The notes: generated by a model from the sequence alone, not told the origin. Positions 1 to 6,081 are shown, numbered from the stretch's first letter. The stretch: 7,969 nucleotides of DNA from Syntrophaceae bacterium (GCA_017885225.1 JAFNGM010000211.1:1810-9778), one strand, 5' to 3'. Numbers and translations are program-made.

Positions 1-2
1 TC

Positions 3-110
3 TTCAACCGCAAGAACTATGACGCAGTCAAGGCCATCACTGATCCAGACAACATTTTCCGCAACCTCTACGAGAAGACCTGCCGTGCAGCGATGGGGCG
101 GGAGCGATAA
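3..110 (+). CDS. C-terminal end of a probable FAD-linked oxidase (5' partial)
   Basis: Only the last 35 codons are present, in the frame beginning at base 3 and ending with TAA. The tail reads ...AVKAITDPDNIFRNLYEKTC.... A 'DPxNxFxNLY' ending close to the C-terminus is typical of FAD-linked oxidoreductases of the vanillyl-alcohol oxidase / FAD_binding_4 type (lactone oxidases and relatives), where this part lies near the flavin. The FAD-binding half is outside the window, so the substrate cannot be told. It is the only plus-strand gene here and converges on the DUF362 gene, whose stop lies 5 bases away; no terminator hairpin fits between them. That it is coding is fairly sure; the family name is tentative because so little is visible. 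Confidence 0.6.
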   Translation, partial: FNRKNYDAVKAITDPDNIFRNLYEKTCRAAMGRER

Positions 111-115
111 CTCCT

Positions 116-1408
116 TTATTTATAGAAATCCCAGGAATATGCTTCCTGATTATCATATTTTTCTGCTTGCTGTTTAAGATACGTCCAGTAGGTGCCTTCG
201 TGAATATTAATTCCGGTCTCCCTTAACGCTGCGATCACATCGTCATGGCCTGGCGGGCACCCCGTCACATTTATGGCCTTCCGGATATTCTCATTCTCCC
301 TATTTGCCGCAATAATACAATTGCCGATAAGAATAGTGTTCTCATACCCGGGCCGCGCCTGCATTTTTTTGCCGTTGAGGACTTCAACGTTAGGAAGGGG
401 TTCGCCCTTAAATGCCGACAGAACAAGGATATTGATCATGTTCGCAAAGGGGGAACAGCCGGAACAGAGCGTTTCATCATACTTTGGCACCGCCGTACCA
501 GTCACGCCGAATTTTTCGAAGACGGAGGGGCCTGTATTGTCTTTGGTCCATCCCCAGTCCCACTTGAGAGGTTGGACATGATTTTCCAACGCCTCACCCC
601 GGATTTCATAATCGTTCAAGGTTAAGGACTTGTTGTGACGTGCGCCGTACGCAACGAAATGGGGAATATCCTCAGGGTTGAAGCCTATGGTTTTTGCTGC
701 CACCATGTCTGCGGCAAGAATATTTCGGGAGGCAACGATAATGTCTTTTCTGAAGGCATTTCCAAAATGAAGCGCTCCTCTTTCCAAGGCATAAATTCCA
801 TCCACAATGGTAAGGGCCGGTTTCGCATAATCGGCAACGAAGGTGAAACAATTCTCTAAACCGAGACCCACATGGTGACAGAGTTTTTTAGAGGAAGTTT
901 TCAGGCAGCCCTTGAGATTTTTTAGACCCAAAGATACTTTTGTTTGAGCATGGGTTTTCAGCACGGGTACGTTGATGAGGAAATCAGATTCCGCTACCTC
1001 TTGTGCCAGGTGGAGCGTGAGAGCGTTCGAGGTCTTGATGGTTACCGAATCACTGGCATTGAAATCGATGAGCGTGATCCCGTATTTTTTCACGAGTTGC
1101 GGATATCCGAGACCCGCGTAGGCCGCCATGGTGCCCACGCCTTTTATAAATTCAACGGAACCTTCGCCAACGGATATATCGTTACACCCGCAATCCTTGA
1201 GAAGAATGATTAAATCTTCTATGAGCCGCGTCGTAGTAAAAACGCCGAACGGTGCGATTGTATACTGATCATCCCAGGTAACGAGATTTGGTTTTATAAG
1301 AACCTTCGCATGCGCATCCAATCTATCAAAGCCGCCGCACAGCGTGAGTGTGTCTTTGAGGGAATGGGGGCTGCCGGTGTATTTTACCAAGGAGACTAAT
1401 GGTTTCAT
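116..1408 (-). CDS. DUF362 family protein with a C-terminal four-cysteine region
   Basis: A 430-residue protein with DUF362 (COG2006) hallmarks: an N-terminal 'KVLIKPNLVT' segment (about 35-44), a 'DFLINVPVLKTH' segment (142-153) followed by 'GLKNLKGCLK' (161-170), and 'VDGIYALERG' (202-211). The family's biochemistry is poorly defined; several members carry ferredoxin-type clusters. There is no classical ferredoxin domain here, but the C-terminal part has a Cys315-x2-Cys318 pair plus Cys364 (IGNC) and Cys384 (TGCPPG), which could hold a metal or Fe-S cluster (inference). No signal peptide or membrane segment is seen, so it is probably cytoplasmic. The ATG start has an upstream AAGGAA at suitable spacing. 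It lies 97 bases downstream of the iron-sulfur flavoprotein gene on the same strand and is probably the last gene of the unit that begins with the DedA-rhodanese gene. Confidence 0.88.
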   Translation of the reverse strand: MKPLVSLVKYTGSPHSLKDTLTLCGGFDRLDAHAKVLIKPNLVTWDDQYTIAPFGVFTTTRLIEDLIILLKDCGCNDISVGEGSVEFIKGVGTMAAYAGLGYPQLVKKYGITLIDFNASDSVTIKTSNALTLHLAQEVAESDFLINVPVLKTHAQTKVSLGLKNLKGCLKTSSKKLCHHVGLGLENCFTFVADYAKPALTIVDGIYALERGALHFGNAFRKDIIVASRNILAADMVAAKTIGFNPEDIPHFVAYGARHNKSLTLNDYEIRGEALENHVQPLKWDWGWTKDNTGPSVFEKFGVTGTAVPKYDETLCSGCSPFANMINILVLSAFKGEPLPNVEVLNGKKMQARPGYENTILIGNCIIAANRENENIRKAINVTGCPPGHDDVIAALRETGINIHEGTYWTYLKQQAEKYDNQEAYSWDFYK

Positions 1409-1505
1409 GACGGATTCCTTTGCTCTTAAACAAGATCTGAAAGTCTAGCTTCTTTCTTGTGCAATACTGAAGAGAACGCGCATAAGACCACGGCTTCCGC
1501 TCTAT

Positions 1506-2087
1506 TTAGCCGATAACTATGTGCCGCCCCAGTTCTTCTGCTTCCTTCAATAATGCTTCGTTTTTCTTGATTTCTCCGGCATCCATAGCGCTTCCATACA
1601 CAATCCCGGAAATATGCGCCTTTACATATCCGAACGCGTCCTGAAATGTTCGGAGAGCATTGACGCAACCGGATTTAAACGGGTCGGTATCCCCATAACT
1701 CATGGCGATGGCGATCCTCTTGCCCCCAAACGCCTCCCCGGCACGCGGGATCAGTGCAAAACAGCGATCCATCCACAGTTTTGTCTGCGCGGACACGGTA
1801 AACCAGTACACAGGACTGGCAATTACCCACGCATCCGCTTCCATCAATTTTTTATATACACTCTGCATGTCATCCTTGATAGAGCACCCCTTACTGTTCG
1901 GCTTCTGGCATGCATAACACGATTTACACGGCGCGATTTTCATTCCATGGATATAGAGCGTTTCCACTCTTGCGCCTACTGACTTTGCCCCTTTGGCAAT
2001 CGTCTTCGCCAGGATGGCACTATTCCCTCTTTTCCTCGGGCTGCCGAGCAGCACAAGAACATTTTTCACTTCTTTCTTTTTGGTCAT
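1506..2087 (-). CDS. Isf-like iron-sulfur flavoprotein / NADPH-dependent FMN reductase family
   Basis: A 193-residue flavodoxin-fold protein. The N-terminal beta strand and phosphate loop 'VLVLLGSPRKRGNSA' (10-24) and the 'ASPVYWFTVSAQTKLWMDR' segment (90-108) are the FMN-site signatures of the NADPH-dependent FMN reductase family. Between them, Cys54-x2-Cys57-x2-Cys60-x7-Cys68 matches the compact CX2CX2CX4-7C motif that binds a [4Fe-4S] cluster in archaeal-type Isf proteins. Such proteins pass electrons between ferredoxin-like donors and acceptors, and some reduce O2 or H2O2; the partner here is unknown. The ATG start is well supported by a strong Shine-Dalgarno AGGAGGG (2092-2098) about five bases upstream. 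The gene begins 31 bases after the TAA of the DedA-rhodanese gene, so the two are probably co-transcribed and may be functionally linked. Probably cytoplasmic. Confidence 0.9.
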   Translation of the reverse strand: MTKKKEVKNVLVLLGSPRKRGNSAILAKTIAKGAKSVGARVETLYIHGMKIAPCKSCYACQKPNSKGCSIKDDMQSVYKKLMEADAWVIASPVYWFTVSAQTKLWMDRCFALIPRAGEAFGGKRIAIAMSYGDTDPFKSGCVNALRTFQDAFGYVKAHISGIVYGSAMDAGEIKKNEALLKEAEELGRHIVIG

Positions 2088-2118
2088 TTTTCCCTCCTAT
2101 CACAAAGAACCTGCTCCA

Positions 2119-3054
2119 TTACATTTCATGAAAAATCACAGGAAATCCAGCCTTTCGCCAGGCATCAAATCCTCCTGCAAGAGGCCTTATTTTTTCGATG
2201 CCATCCTTTCGCAAACGTATCGCCACCCGGGCGCTCGACGCCTCGCTCGGTCAGGTGCAATATAAAACCACCTCTTGATCCAAGGGGATGTTGTCCCGGC
2301 GCGTAAGATTTTCCGGCGCCATGCGAATGGCTCCGGGGATGGTGTAGGGGTCTGCCTTAAAGTCAAGGGAGCTGCGGAGATCAATAACGGTAATGTCTTC
2401 GCCTGTATCGAGTTTGGATTTCAGTTCTTCCGGTGTTATCCGGGAAATTGACAGTTCATGGATGAATTGCACGCGGCGGAAGTATTTCCACGCTATGTAA
2501 ATGGCAAGCGCTGCCATGAGAAGCCAGAAAAAAGTCCTCCCCATATGGCTGGCATAGAGGAGGAGATCATCCAAGGCATCACTGAAGATATAGCCTACAC
2601 CGATATAAGAAGTGACCCACAACAATGTCCCGAGGCTGTTGAACGCGAAAAATCGCGAAAAACGCATCTGCACAATACCCGACATGGATGCGACGACCGC
2701 ATCAAGCCCGGGAACGAACTTGCAATATATAAGCGATTTTGCCCCGTGGCGCCCAAAGAGGTCTTCCGTCTGGCGGACGCATGAATCAGGTTCCAGGGAC
2801 AGCCGACAGAGAAGGACCAACACGCGGTTTCCGAGACGACGGCCCAGATAGTAGCGAAAAATATCACTGCTCGTCGATGCTGAAAAGGCGACGAAAAGTG
2901 CGACATAGAAATCCATCTGTCCCATGCCCGCGATTGTCCCCGCAGTGATTAATATGGGCACCGCAGGAATCGGAATCCCCGCCTGAGACAGAGACACCCC
3001 CGCAAACAGAATCGAGTATCCATGGAGAAACAGGAATTGTGTGATGTCGTTCAT
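2119..3054 (-). CDS. DedA-rhodanese fusion membrane protein, probable selenoprotein (Sec at codon 268)
   Basis: Residues 1-195 form a DedA (SNARE-associated/VTT) membrane domain: 'SLSQAGIPIPAVPILITAG' near 21-39, 'DIFRYYLGRRLGNR' (64-77), 'KFVPGLDAVVASMSG' (112-126) and a hydrophobic helix at 175-190. DedA proteins are thought to move lipids or ions across the inner membrane. Residues about 203-305 are a cytoplasmic rhodanese domain with 'VIDLRSSLDF' and the active-site loop 'VVLYC' (catalytic Cys266). Codon 268 is UGA (2251-2253), where relatives have the second Cys of YC-x-CPNE. The same frame continues for 43 codons with the expected PSEASSARVA and RPLAGGFDAWRKAGFPV, then TAA. I read UGA as selenocysteine, giving 311 residues and a Cys-Thr-Sec motif. 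A nonsense mutation of a Cys codon is the alternative, but the intact 3' part argues against it. The ATG follows a strong promoter yet has no clear Shine-Dalgarno; an in-frame TAA six bases upstream rules out an earlier start. Confidence 0.8.
2216..2253 (-). promoter_or_regulatory. Candidate bacterial SECIS element immediately after the Sec UGA
   Basis: Downstream of the UGA (2251-2253) the mRNA can form a hairpin CGCC-CGGGU-GGCG (2233 to 2221) with four perfect pairs, a five-base loop and G as the second loop base. Two further pairs at 2237-2236 with 2217-2216 extend it across a small mismatch. The loop begins 21 bases after the UGA. This matches the published description of bacterial SECIS elements: apical loop 16-37 bases after UGA, 3-14 bases long, G among the first two loop positions. 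The UGA is followed by C, a context common at Sec codons. A competing upstream hairpin (GGCG/CGCC at 2242-2230) is also possible. The fold was drawn by eye; GC-rich sequence folds easily, so this supports but does not prove Sec insertion. Confidence 0.5.
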
Positions 3055-3126
3055 GGCGATTTATTAAAAAGTCAGCTGCCGCCTGCAAAAGCGGATTTCT
3101 CTCACAATTCTCGAGAGGAATAGTAA

Positions 3127-3155
3127 ATTATAGGAGTGTAGGTAGTGCATGTCAA
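3127..3155 (-). promoter_or_regulatory. Near-perfect sigma70 promoter for the DedA-rhodanese operon
   Basis: On the minus strand the -35 box is TTGACA (3155-3150) and the -10 box TATAAT (3132-3127), both exact consensus, with a 17-base spacer. The predicted start of transcription is near 3120, giving a leader of about 65 bases before the ATG at 3054. The leader contains a small CCGC...GCGG stem and no evident Shine-Dalgarno close to the start codon. Since the following genes are on the same strand with short gaps and no clear terminators, this promoter probably drives DedA-rhodanese, Isf-like flavoprotein and DUF362 together. Confidence 0.8.
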
Positions 3156-3183
3156 CATTTTATCTCCAGAGACTCAAATGGAA

Positions 3184-3221
3184 TATCCGAATAGGCATGT
3201 TTCGATATGCCGGTACGGATA
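3184..3221 (-). terminator. Large imperfect hairpin after the NAD(P)H oxidoreductase gene
   Basis: An outer 6-bp stem (TATCCG/CGGATA at 3184-3189 and 3216-3221) and an inner 5-bp stem (GGCAT/ATGCC at 3194-3198 and 3207-3211) are separated by a symmetric 4x4 internal loop and capped by an eight-base loop. It lies just past the stop of the oxidoreductase gene (3231) and before the promoter at 3127-3155, where a transcript end is expected. No U-tract follows on either strand, so it is not a classical Rho-independent terminator; it may instead protect a 3' end or be fortuitous. Confidence 0.35.
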
Positions 3222-3230
3222 ACGTTACCA

Positions 3231-3842
3231 CTATTTTTCCGGTGTGATACGCCCAGGGAAAAATCTGTCGACAACTTCTTCTACTTCCTTGAGCCATTCT
3301 CTGCGTACCTCCGGAGTACTCGTGACGATAACGCGAAACACTTTCCGATAAAAAGTTGTTACGCCGCAGAGGCCGAAAATACACTCTTTCCATATGGTTT
3401 CCAGGGGATCGCCGAATATGCTCATTTCTCTCTCGTGGGGTGTATTCGATGTGTTGAATACAACGGCCGCAGAGGCTTTCAGCAATCCTCTGGGAGTCCC
3501 TTCACCGCTGTCTCCTTCAAGAAATTCATACGCCACTCCGGGCCGGAACACTCTGTCAATCCACCCCTTCAGAATCGCGGGCGGCTGTCCCCACCAATTC
3601 GGATGTACTATGACAAATCCTTCTGCAGAAACTGCTTCAGCACAATGCCTCTCAAGAACAGGTTGTAAAAAAGTATCCTTGGGAAGTTCCTCATTCGGGA
3701 GAAGTGGTTCAAACCCCTCCCCGTAGAGATCATGAAACAACACCGTGTGCCCGTTTTTTCGTAACACCTCTGCAGCAGTATCAGCAATAGCGAGGTTGAA
3801 ACTCTCTGCATTTGGATGTGCGACAATCAGTACTATATTCAT
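3231..3842 (-). CDS. NAD(P)H oxidoreductase, flavodoxin-like fold (quinone reductase/KefF/MdaB type)
   Basis: A 203-residue protein of the Flavodoxin_2 family, which uses FAD or FMN to reduce quinones and similar acceptors with NAD(P)H. The N-terminal strand 'NIVLIVAHPNAESFNLA' (2-18) supplies the phosphate loop (AHP-x-xxSFN), and 'VIVHPNWWGQPPAILKGWID' (77-96) followed by 'RVFRPGVAYEF' (97-107) is the characteristic flavin and dimer-interface segment of this group. Its length is normal for the family. No signal peptide or transmembrane segment is seen, so it is probably cytoplasmic. The ATG start has an AAGG about nine bases upstream. It starts 63 bases after the exonuclease stop. An 8-bp inverted repeat lies directly upstream (3844-3887) and could be an operator, which would allow separate regulation. 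The physiological substrate cannot be told from sequence. Confidence 0.88.
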   Translation of the reverse strand: MNIVLIVAHPNAESFNLAIADTAAEVLRKNGHTVLFHDLYGEGFEPLLPNEELPKDTFLQPVLERHCAEAVSAEGFVIVHPNWWGQPPAILKGWIDRVFRPGVAYEFLEGDSGEGTPRGLLKASAAVVFNTSNTPHEREMSIFGDPLETIWKECIFGLCGVTTFYRKVFRVIVTSTPEVRREWLKEVEEVVDRFFPGRITPEK

Positions 3843-3843
3843 G

Positions 3844-3887
3844 ATTGTTAACCTTGGTAAAACATGGGCGTTCTTATGTTTAACAAT
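3844..3887. repeat. Inverted repeat ATTGTTAA...TTAACAAT upstream of the oxidoreductase gene
   Basis: Two perfect 8-base arms, ATTGTTAA (3844-3851) and TTAACAAT (3880-3887), face each other across 28 bases in the leader of the NAD(P)H oxidoreductase gene, starting directly beside its ATG. The 10-base form GATTGTTAAC at 3843-3852 recurs at 4578-4587. The arrangement could be a pair of operator half-sites for a repressor, as is common for quinone-reductase genes, but the arms are AT-rich and short, so chance is possible. Confidence 0.35.
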
Positions 3888-3905
3888 GGTGACACAATGT
3901 TTTGT

Positions 3906-4529
3906 TTATTGACGAAAGAGATGGCGTCGGTAAAAGGCCAATTCGGCAATTGAGGCCTGCACGTCATAGTAGGCATCATGGCGGCTGAATGAAGCAGGTA
4001 AGACTGCGTCCGGGAAATAACGGCGAATCATATCAGGATTGCCTTTGTCAAATTCTCTATCGCTCCTAAGCAATTTCCATTCAAGCTTTAGTGCGGTGAC
4101 ATCAAGATGACGATAATTCAGGCGGCTCAGGAAGCGGGGCAAAAAACGGCGAATGAGCGCCCTATCCTCATGAATGCTGTTTCCCGCTAAGACCGGCCGT
4201 TTTTTCTCTATTGCGGCAGGAGGACAGGCGACTTCATCTATATACGATGCGAGACGGTAATCCGCTTCAGCAATATCCACCGCCTCGGATGACCGGCAGG
4301 CGCGCACCAATTCCGGTAGATTCTGCTCAACCCACGGGCTCAGTGTTTCGCCGTCAGGGAACTTGATCGTCAATCGCAGATCGCGCTCCCGCGGCAATAC
4401 ACGACGCAGTGTGGTGTCTGTAATTACCGCTGCAACCTGAAGCAGCGACGCCGTCTCCAGTTCGAGACTTGAGTACTCCGTGTCAAACCAGACATAGAAT
4501 CTATGTTCATTATCCGACTGCACCTTCAC
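3906..4529 (-). CDS. Oligoribonuclease-like DEDDh 3'-5' exonuclease
   Basis: A 207-residue protein with the DEDDh exonuclease motifs in order: Exo I 'WFDTEYSSLE' (Asp16, Glu18), Exo II 'GNSIHEDRALIRRFLP' (Asp122), 'YRHLDVTALK' (139-148), and Exo III 'HDAYYD' (His184-x4-Asp189). The 'GNSI-xxDR' and 'RHLDVTALK' segments are closest to oligoribonuclease (Orn), which degrades 2-5-nt RNAs and the c-di-GMP product pGpG to mononucleotides; Orn is usually about 180 residues, so this is slightly long. Start: GTG at 4529 with AGGAG four bases upstream; the GTG two codons later (4523) is also possible. It follows the HD-GYP gene by 64 bases on the same strand, which makes a role in finishing c-di-GMP breakdown attractive. 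A DNA/RNA proofreading-type exonuclease of another DEDDh subgroup is the alternative. Confidence 0.82.
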   Translation of the reverse strand: MKVQSDNEHRFYVWFDTEYSSLELETASLLQVAAVITDTTLRRVLPRERDLRLTIKFPDGETLSPWVEQNLPELVRACRSSEAVDIAEADYRLASYIDEVACPPAAIEKKRPVLAGNSIHEDRALIRRFLPRFLSRLNYRHLDVTALKLEWKLLRSDREFDKGNPDMIRRYFPDAVLPASFSRHDAYYDVQASIAELAFYRRHLFRQ

Positions 4530-4577
4530 CTCTCTCCTCTAAATATCTTATGTCGAACTGTACACAACATTACACCG

Positions 4578-4587
4578 GATTGTTAAC
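4578..4587. repeat. Second copy of the 10-mer GATTGTTAAC
   Basis: Identical to bases 3843-3852. It lies in the 64-base gap between the HD-GYP and exonuclease genes, just as the first copy lies in the gap after the exonuclease. Two identical 10-mers confined to neighbouring intergenic gaps may mark binding sites of one regulator; the core GTTAAC is a simple palindrome, so confidence is low. Confidence 0.25.
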
Positions 4588-4593
4588 TTTCCT

Positions 4594-5841
4594 TTATAAG
4601 TTTTCTGCTCGATTATCCGGATAACGCTGCTGGATGAAGTGGATAAATTCAAGACAGGAAAAAAATATCTCCACAATATCGGGGTCAAACTGCGATCCCG
4701 CCCCCTCTTCAAATATTTTCAGCACTTTGGTTTCATCCCAGGCTTCCTTATAAACCCGGGCGGAGGTGAGGGCATCATATACGTCAGCAACCGCAACGAT
4801 TCTTCCGAAGATGGGAATTTCCTCGCGGGATTTTCCCCTCGGCTGCCCGTCAGGATTCTCATAACCCTTTAGGGGCAAACCCGTCCGGTAATTCACATGG
4901 CCCGGATATCCCTTGCCGTCCCACCGTTCATGATGGTTCAACGCGACAGTAGCAGCAGCTCTGTCAAATGCGGAAAGGCCTTCTAAGAACAGTCTTGCTC
5001 CCTGAATTGTATGCTGCTTCATGATATTGAATTCCTCCACGGTGAGCTTCGCGGGCTTTTTCAAAATTGTATCGGATATGGCCACCTTGCCTACATCATG
5101 GAGCATAGCAGCCATGCGGAAAATATCCCGGTTTTTCGTCAGTTCCTTGCCTTCAACACCCCTCCTTCGTGCCCATCTTTCATACATTTCGATGGCATAA
5201 CTGGCAACACGATTGACATGGGCCCCTGTCTCCAGAGGATCCCTCATCTCCGCCATTTTGATCGTTCGGAGAATAATATTTCTGGTCAGTTGAGCACGTT
5301 CAAGGGCAACCGCAGCGGTATTTGCAAAGTGCATCAGCATTGGCTCCTCTTCGGGCAAAAAAGGAACAACTTGGCCCTGTTGATCCTGGGCATTAATGAT
5401 CTGCAGAACTCCGATTCTTTCGCCCTCTGCGGTATTAAGAGGGACCGTAAGGACTGATTGTGTGGAATAGCCGACGCGTTCATCAAAGCTGCGGTTAAAA
5501 CAATACGGGACGGTGGACGGTAACTTCCTCACATCTTCTATATTAAGTATACGCCCTGTTTTGCCAACAAAACCGGCGATGCTGTTTTCGTCAATGGGTA
5601 TGGTAAAATTTACATATGCGAGTTTCTCATTGGGCGGAAGTTTCCGCTGCAGAGTGTCGTTTTGTGTGTAAGCAAATATGAGGGTTTCGAAATCTTTGAG
5701 ATATATGGAACCGGCATCGGCATTCACAAAACGCCGGGCCTCGGTAAGTATGTGCTCCATGAGGATATCGAGATCCTTGGACTGGCCAAGCTCTATACTC
5801 AAGTGGATTAATGTGTGCAGTTTTTCGCTCTCTGTCAGCAT
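4594..5841 (-). CDS. GAF domain + HD-GYP domain protein (c-di-GMP phosphodiesterase-type)
   Basis: About 415 residues. A GAF sensor domain covers roughly 20-185, ending in 'SVLTVPL...GVLQIINAQ' and a linker helix; the HD-GYP domain follows from about 190 to 400. The metal-ligand residues are all present: His208 (GAHVNR), His248-Asp249 (MLHDVGK), His277 (MKQHT), His303-His304 (NHHERWDGKGYPG, with the GYP triad) and Asp353 (VADVYDALT). HD-GYP proteins hydrolyse c-di-GMP to pGpG or GMP; the complete motif set predicts an active enzyme controlled by a ligand or redox signal sensed by GAF. About 28 residues are inserted between GYP and GRIVAVADVYDAL, as in many GAF-linked members. No membrane segment is seen. 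ATG 5841 is chosen; a TTG at 5847 is an alternative, and neither has a good Shine-Dalgarno. Next gene downstream is the Orn-like exonuclease. Confidence 0.9.
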   Translation of the reverse strand: MLTESEKLHTLIHLSIELGQSKDLDILMEHILTEARRFVNADAGSIYLKDFETLIFAYTQNDTLQRKLPPNEKLAYVNFTIPIDENSIAGFVGKTGRILNIEDVRKLPSTVPYCFNRSFDERVGYSTQSVLTVPLNTAEGERIGVLQIINAQDQQGQVVPFLPEEEPMLMHFANTAAVALERAQLTRNIILRTIKMAEMRDPLETGAHVNRVASYAIEMYERWARRRGVEGKELTKNRDIFRMAAMLHDVGKVAISDTILKKPAKLTVEEFNIMKQHTIQGARLFLEGLSAFDRAAATVALNHHERWDGKGYPGHVNYRTGLPLKGYENPDGQPRGKSREEIPIFGRIVAVADVYDALTSARVYKEAWDETKVLKIFEEGAGSQFDPDIVEIFFSCLEFIHFIQQRYPDNRAENL

Positions 5842-5856
5842 AGGCAACCGTTTTTA

Positions 5857-6081
5857 TTATTCCCTCATACGGTTTATAATGTCTCCAGCATTACAGGTCT
5901 TACCTGCTTTTATCATTTTCATACTCTTTGATCCACCCATATTTGTCTCTGATACGATCCACAGGCCAGCCGTCCGGATATTTTCCACCATCCTGCGGTT
6001 GATGTTCGTGAGCGTGTCAGCGTCAACGACAGGATTAAAAGTGCCCATCAATTTCCCCATGAACCGGTTTTCGCTTCGCAC
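5857..6081 (-). CDS. Small protein of unknown function (up to 74 residues)
   Basis: I do not recognise this protein. The frame runs from GTG 6081 (alternatives: ATG 6060 or 6048) to TAA, ending 15 bases before the ATG of the GAF/HD-GYP gene. The translation looks protein-like rather than random: 'FNPVVDADTLTNINRRMVEN' followed by 'TAGLWIVSETNMGGSKSMKM' and 'KAGKTCNAGDIINRMRE', a soluble, mixed-charge sequence with one cysteine. It fills most of the 300-base gap between YihY and the HD-GYP gene, and no other frame there is open on the minus strand for this length. A clear Shine-Dalgarno is missing for every possible start, so the exact start is uncertain. It could be a small partner of the downstream sensor protein, or a non-translated remnant. 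Confidence 0.5.
   Translation of the reverse strand: MRSENRFMGKLMGTFNPVVDADTLTNINRRMVENIRTAGLWIVSETNMGGSKSMKMIKAGKTCNAGDIINRMRE

Noticed and set aside
1426..1668. Minus-strand ORF of 80 codons overlapping the Isf-like gene
   Set aside because: Out-of-frame shadow of the flavoprotein's 3' end, with no ribosome site or family similarity; the 97-base gap after the flavoprotein gene holds no convincing gene or terminator.
2119..2253. The 3' part of the rhodanese domain as a decayed remnant (pseudogene by nonsense mutation)
   Set aside because: There is only one stop, it lies at the one position where Sec would replace Cys, and the 43 codons beyond keep the domain's conserved residues without frameshift. 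It cannot be fully excluded without homologues.
2187..2384. A 65-codon minus-strand ORF overlapping the end of the DedA-rhodanese gene
   Set aside because: It is in another frame; the DedA-rhodanese frame, read through the UGA, encodes recognisable rhodanese sequence over the same bases.
3207..3668. Plus-strand ORF of 153 codons
   Set aside because: Antisense to the NAD(P)H oxidoreductase, whose flavodoxin-fold motifs establish the coding frame.
4613..4624. Perfect 12-base palindrome TTATCCGGATAA
   Set aside because: It lies within the last codons of the HD-GYP gene and has no partner copy; a short palindrome of this kind occurs by chance.
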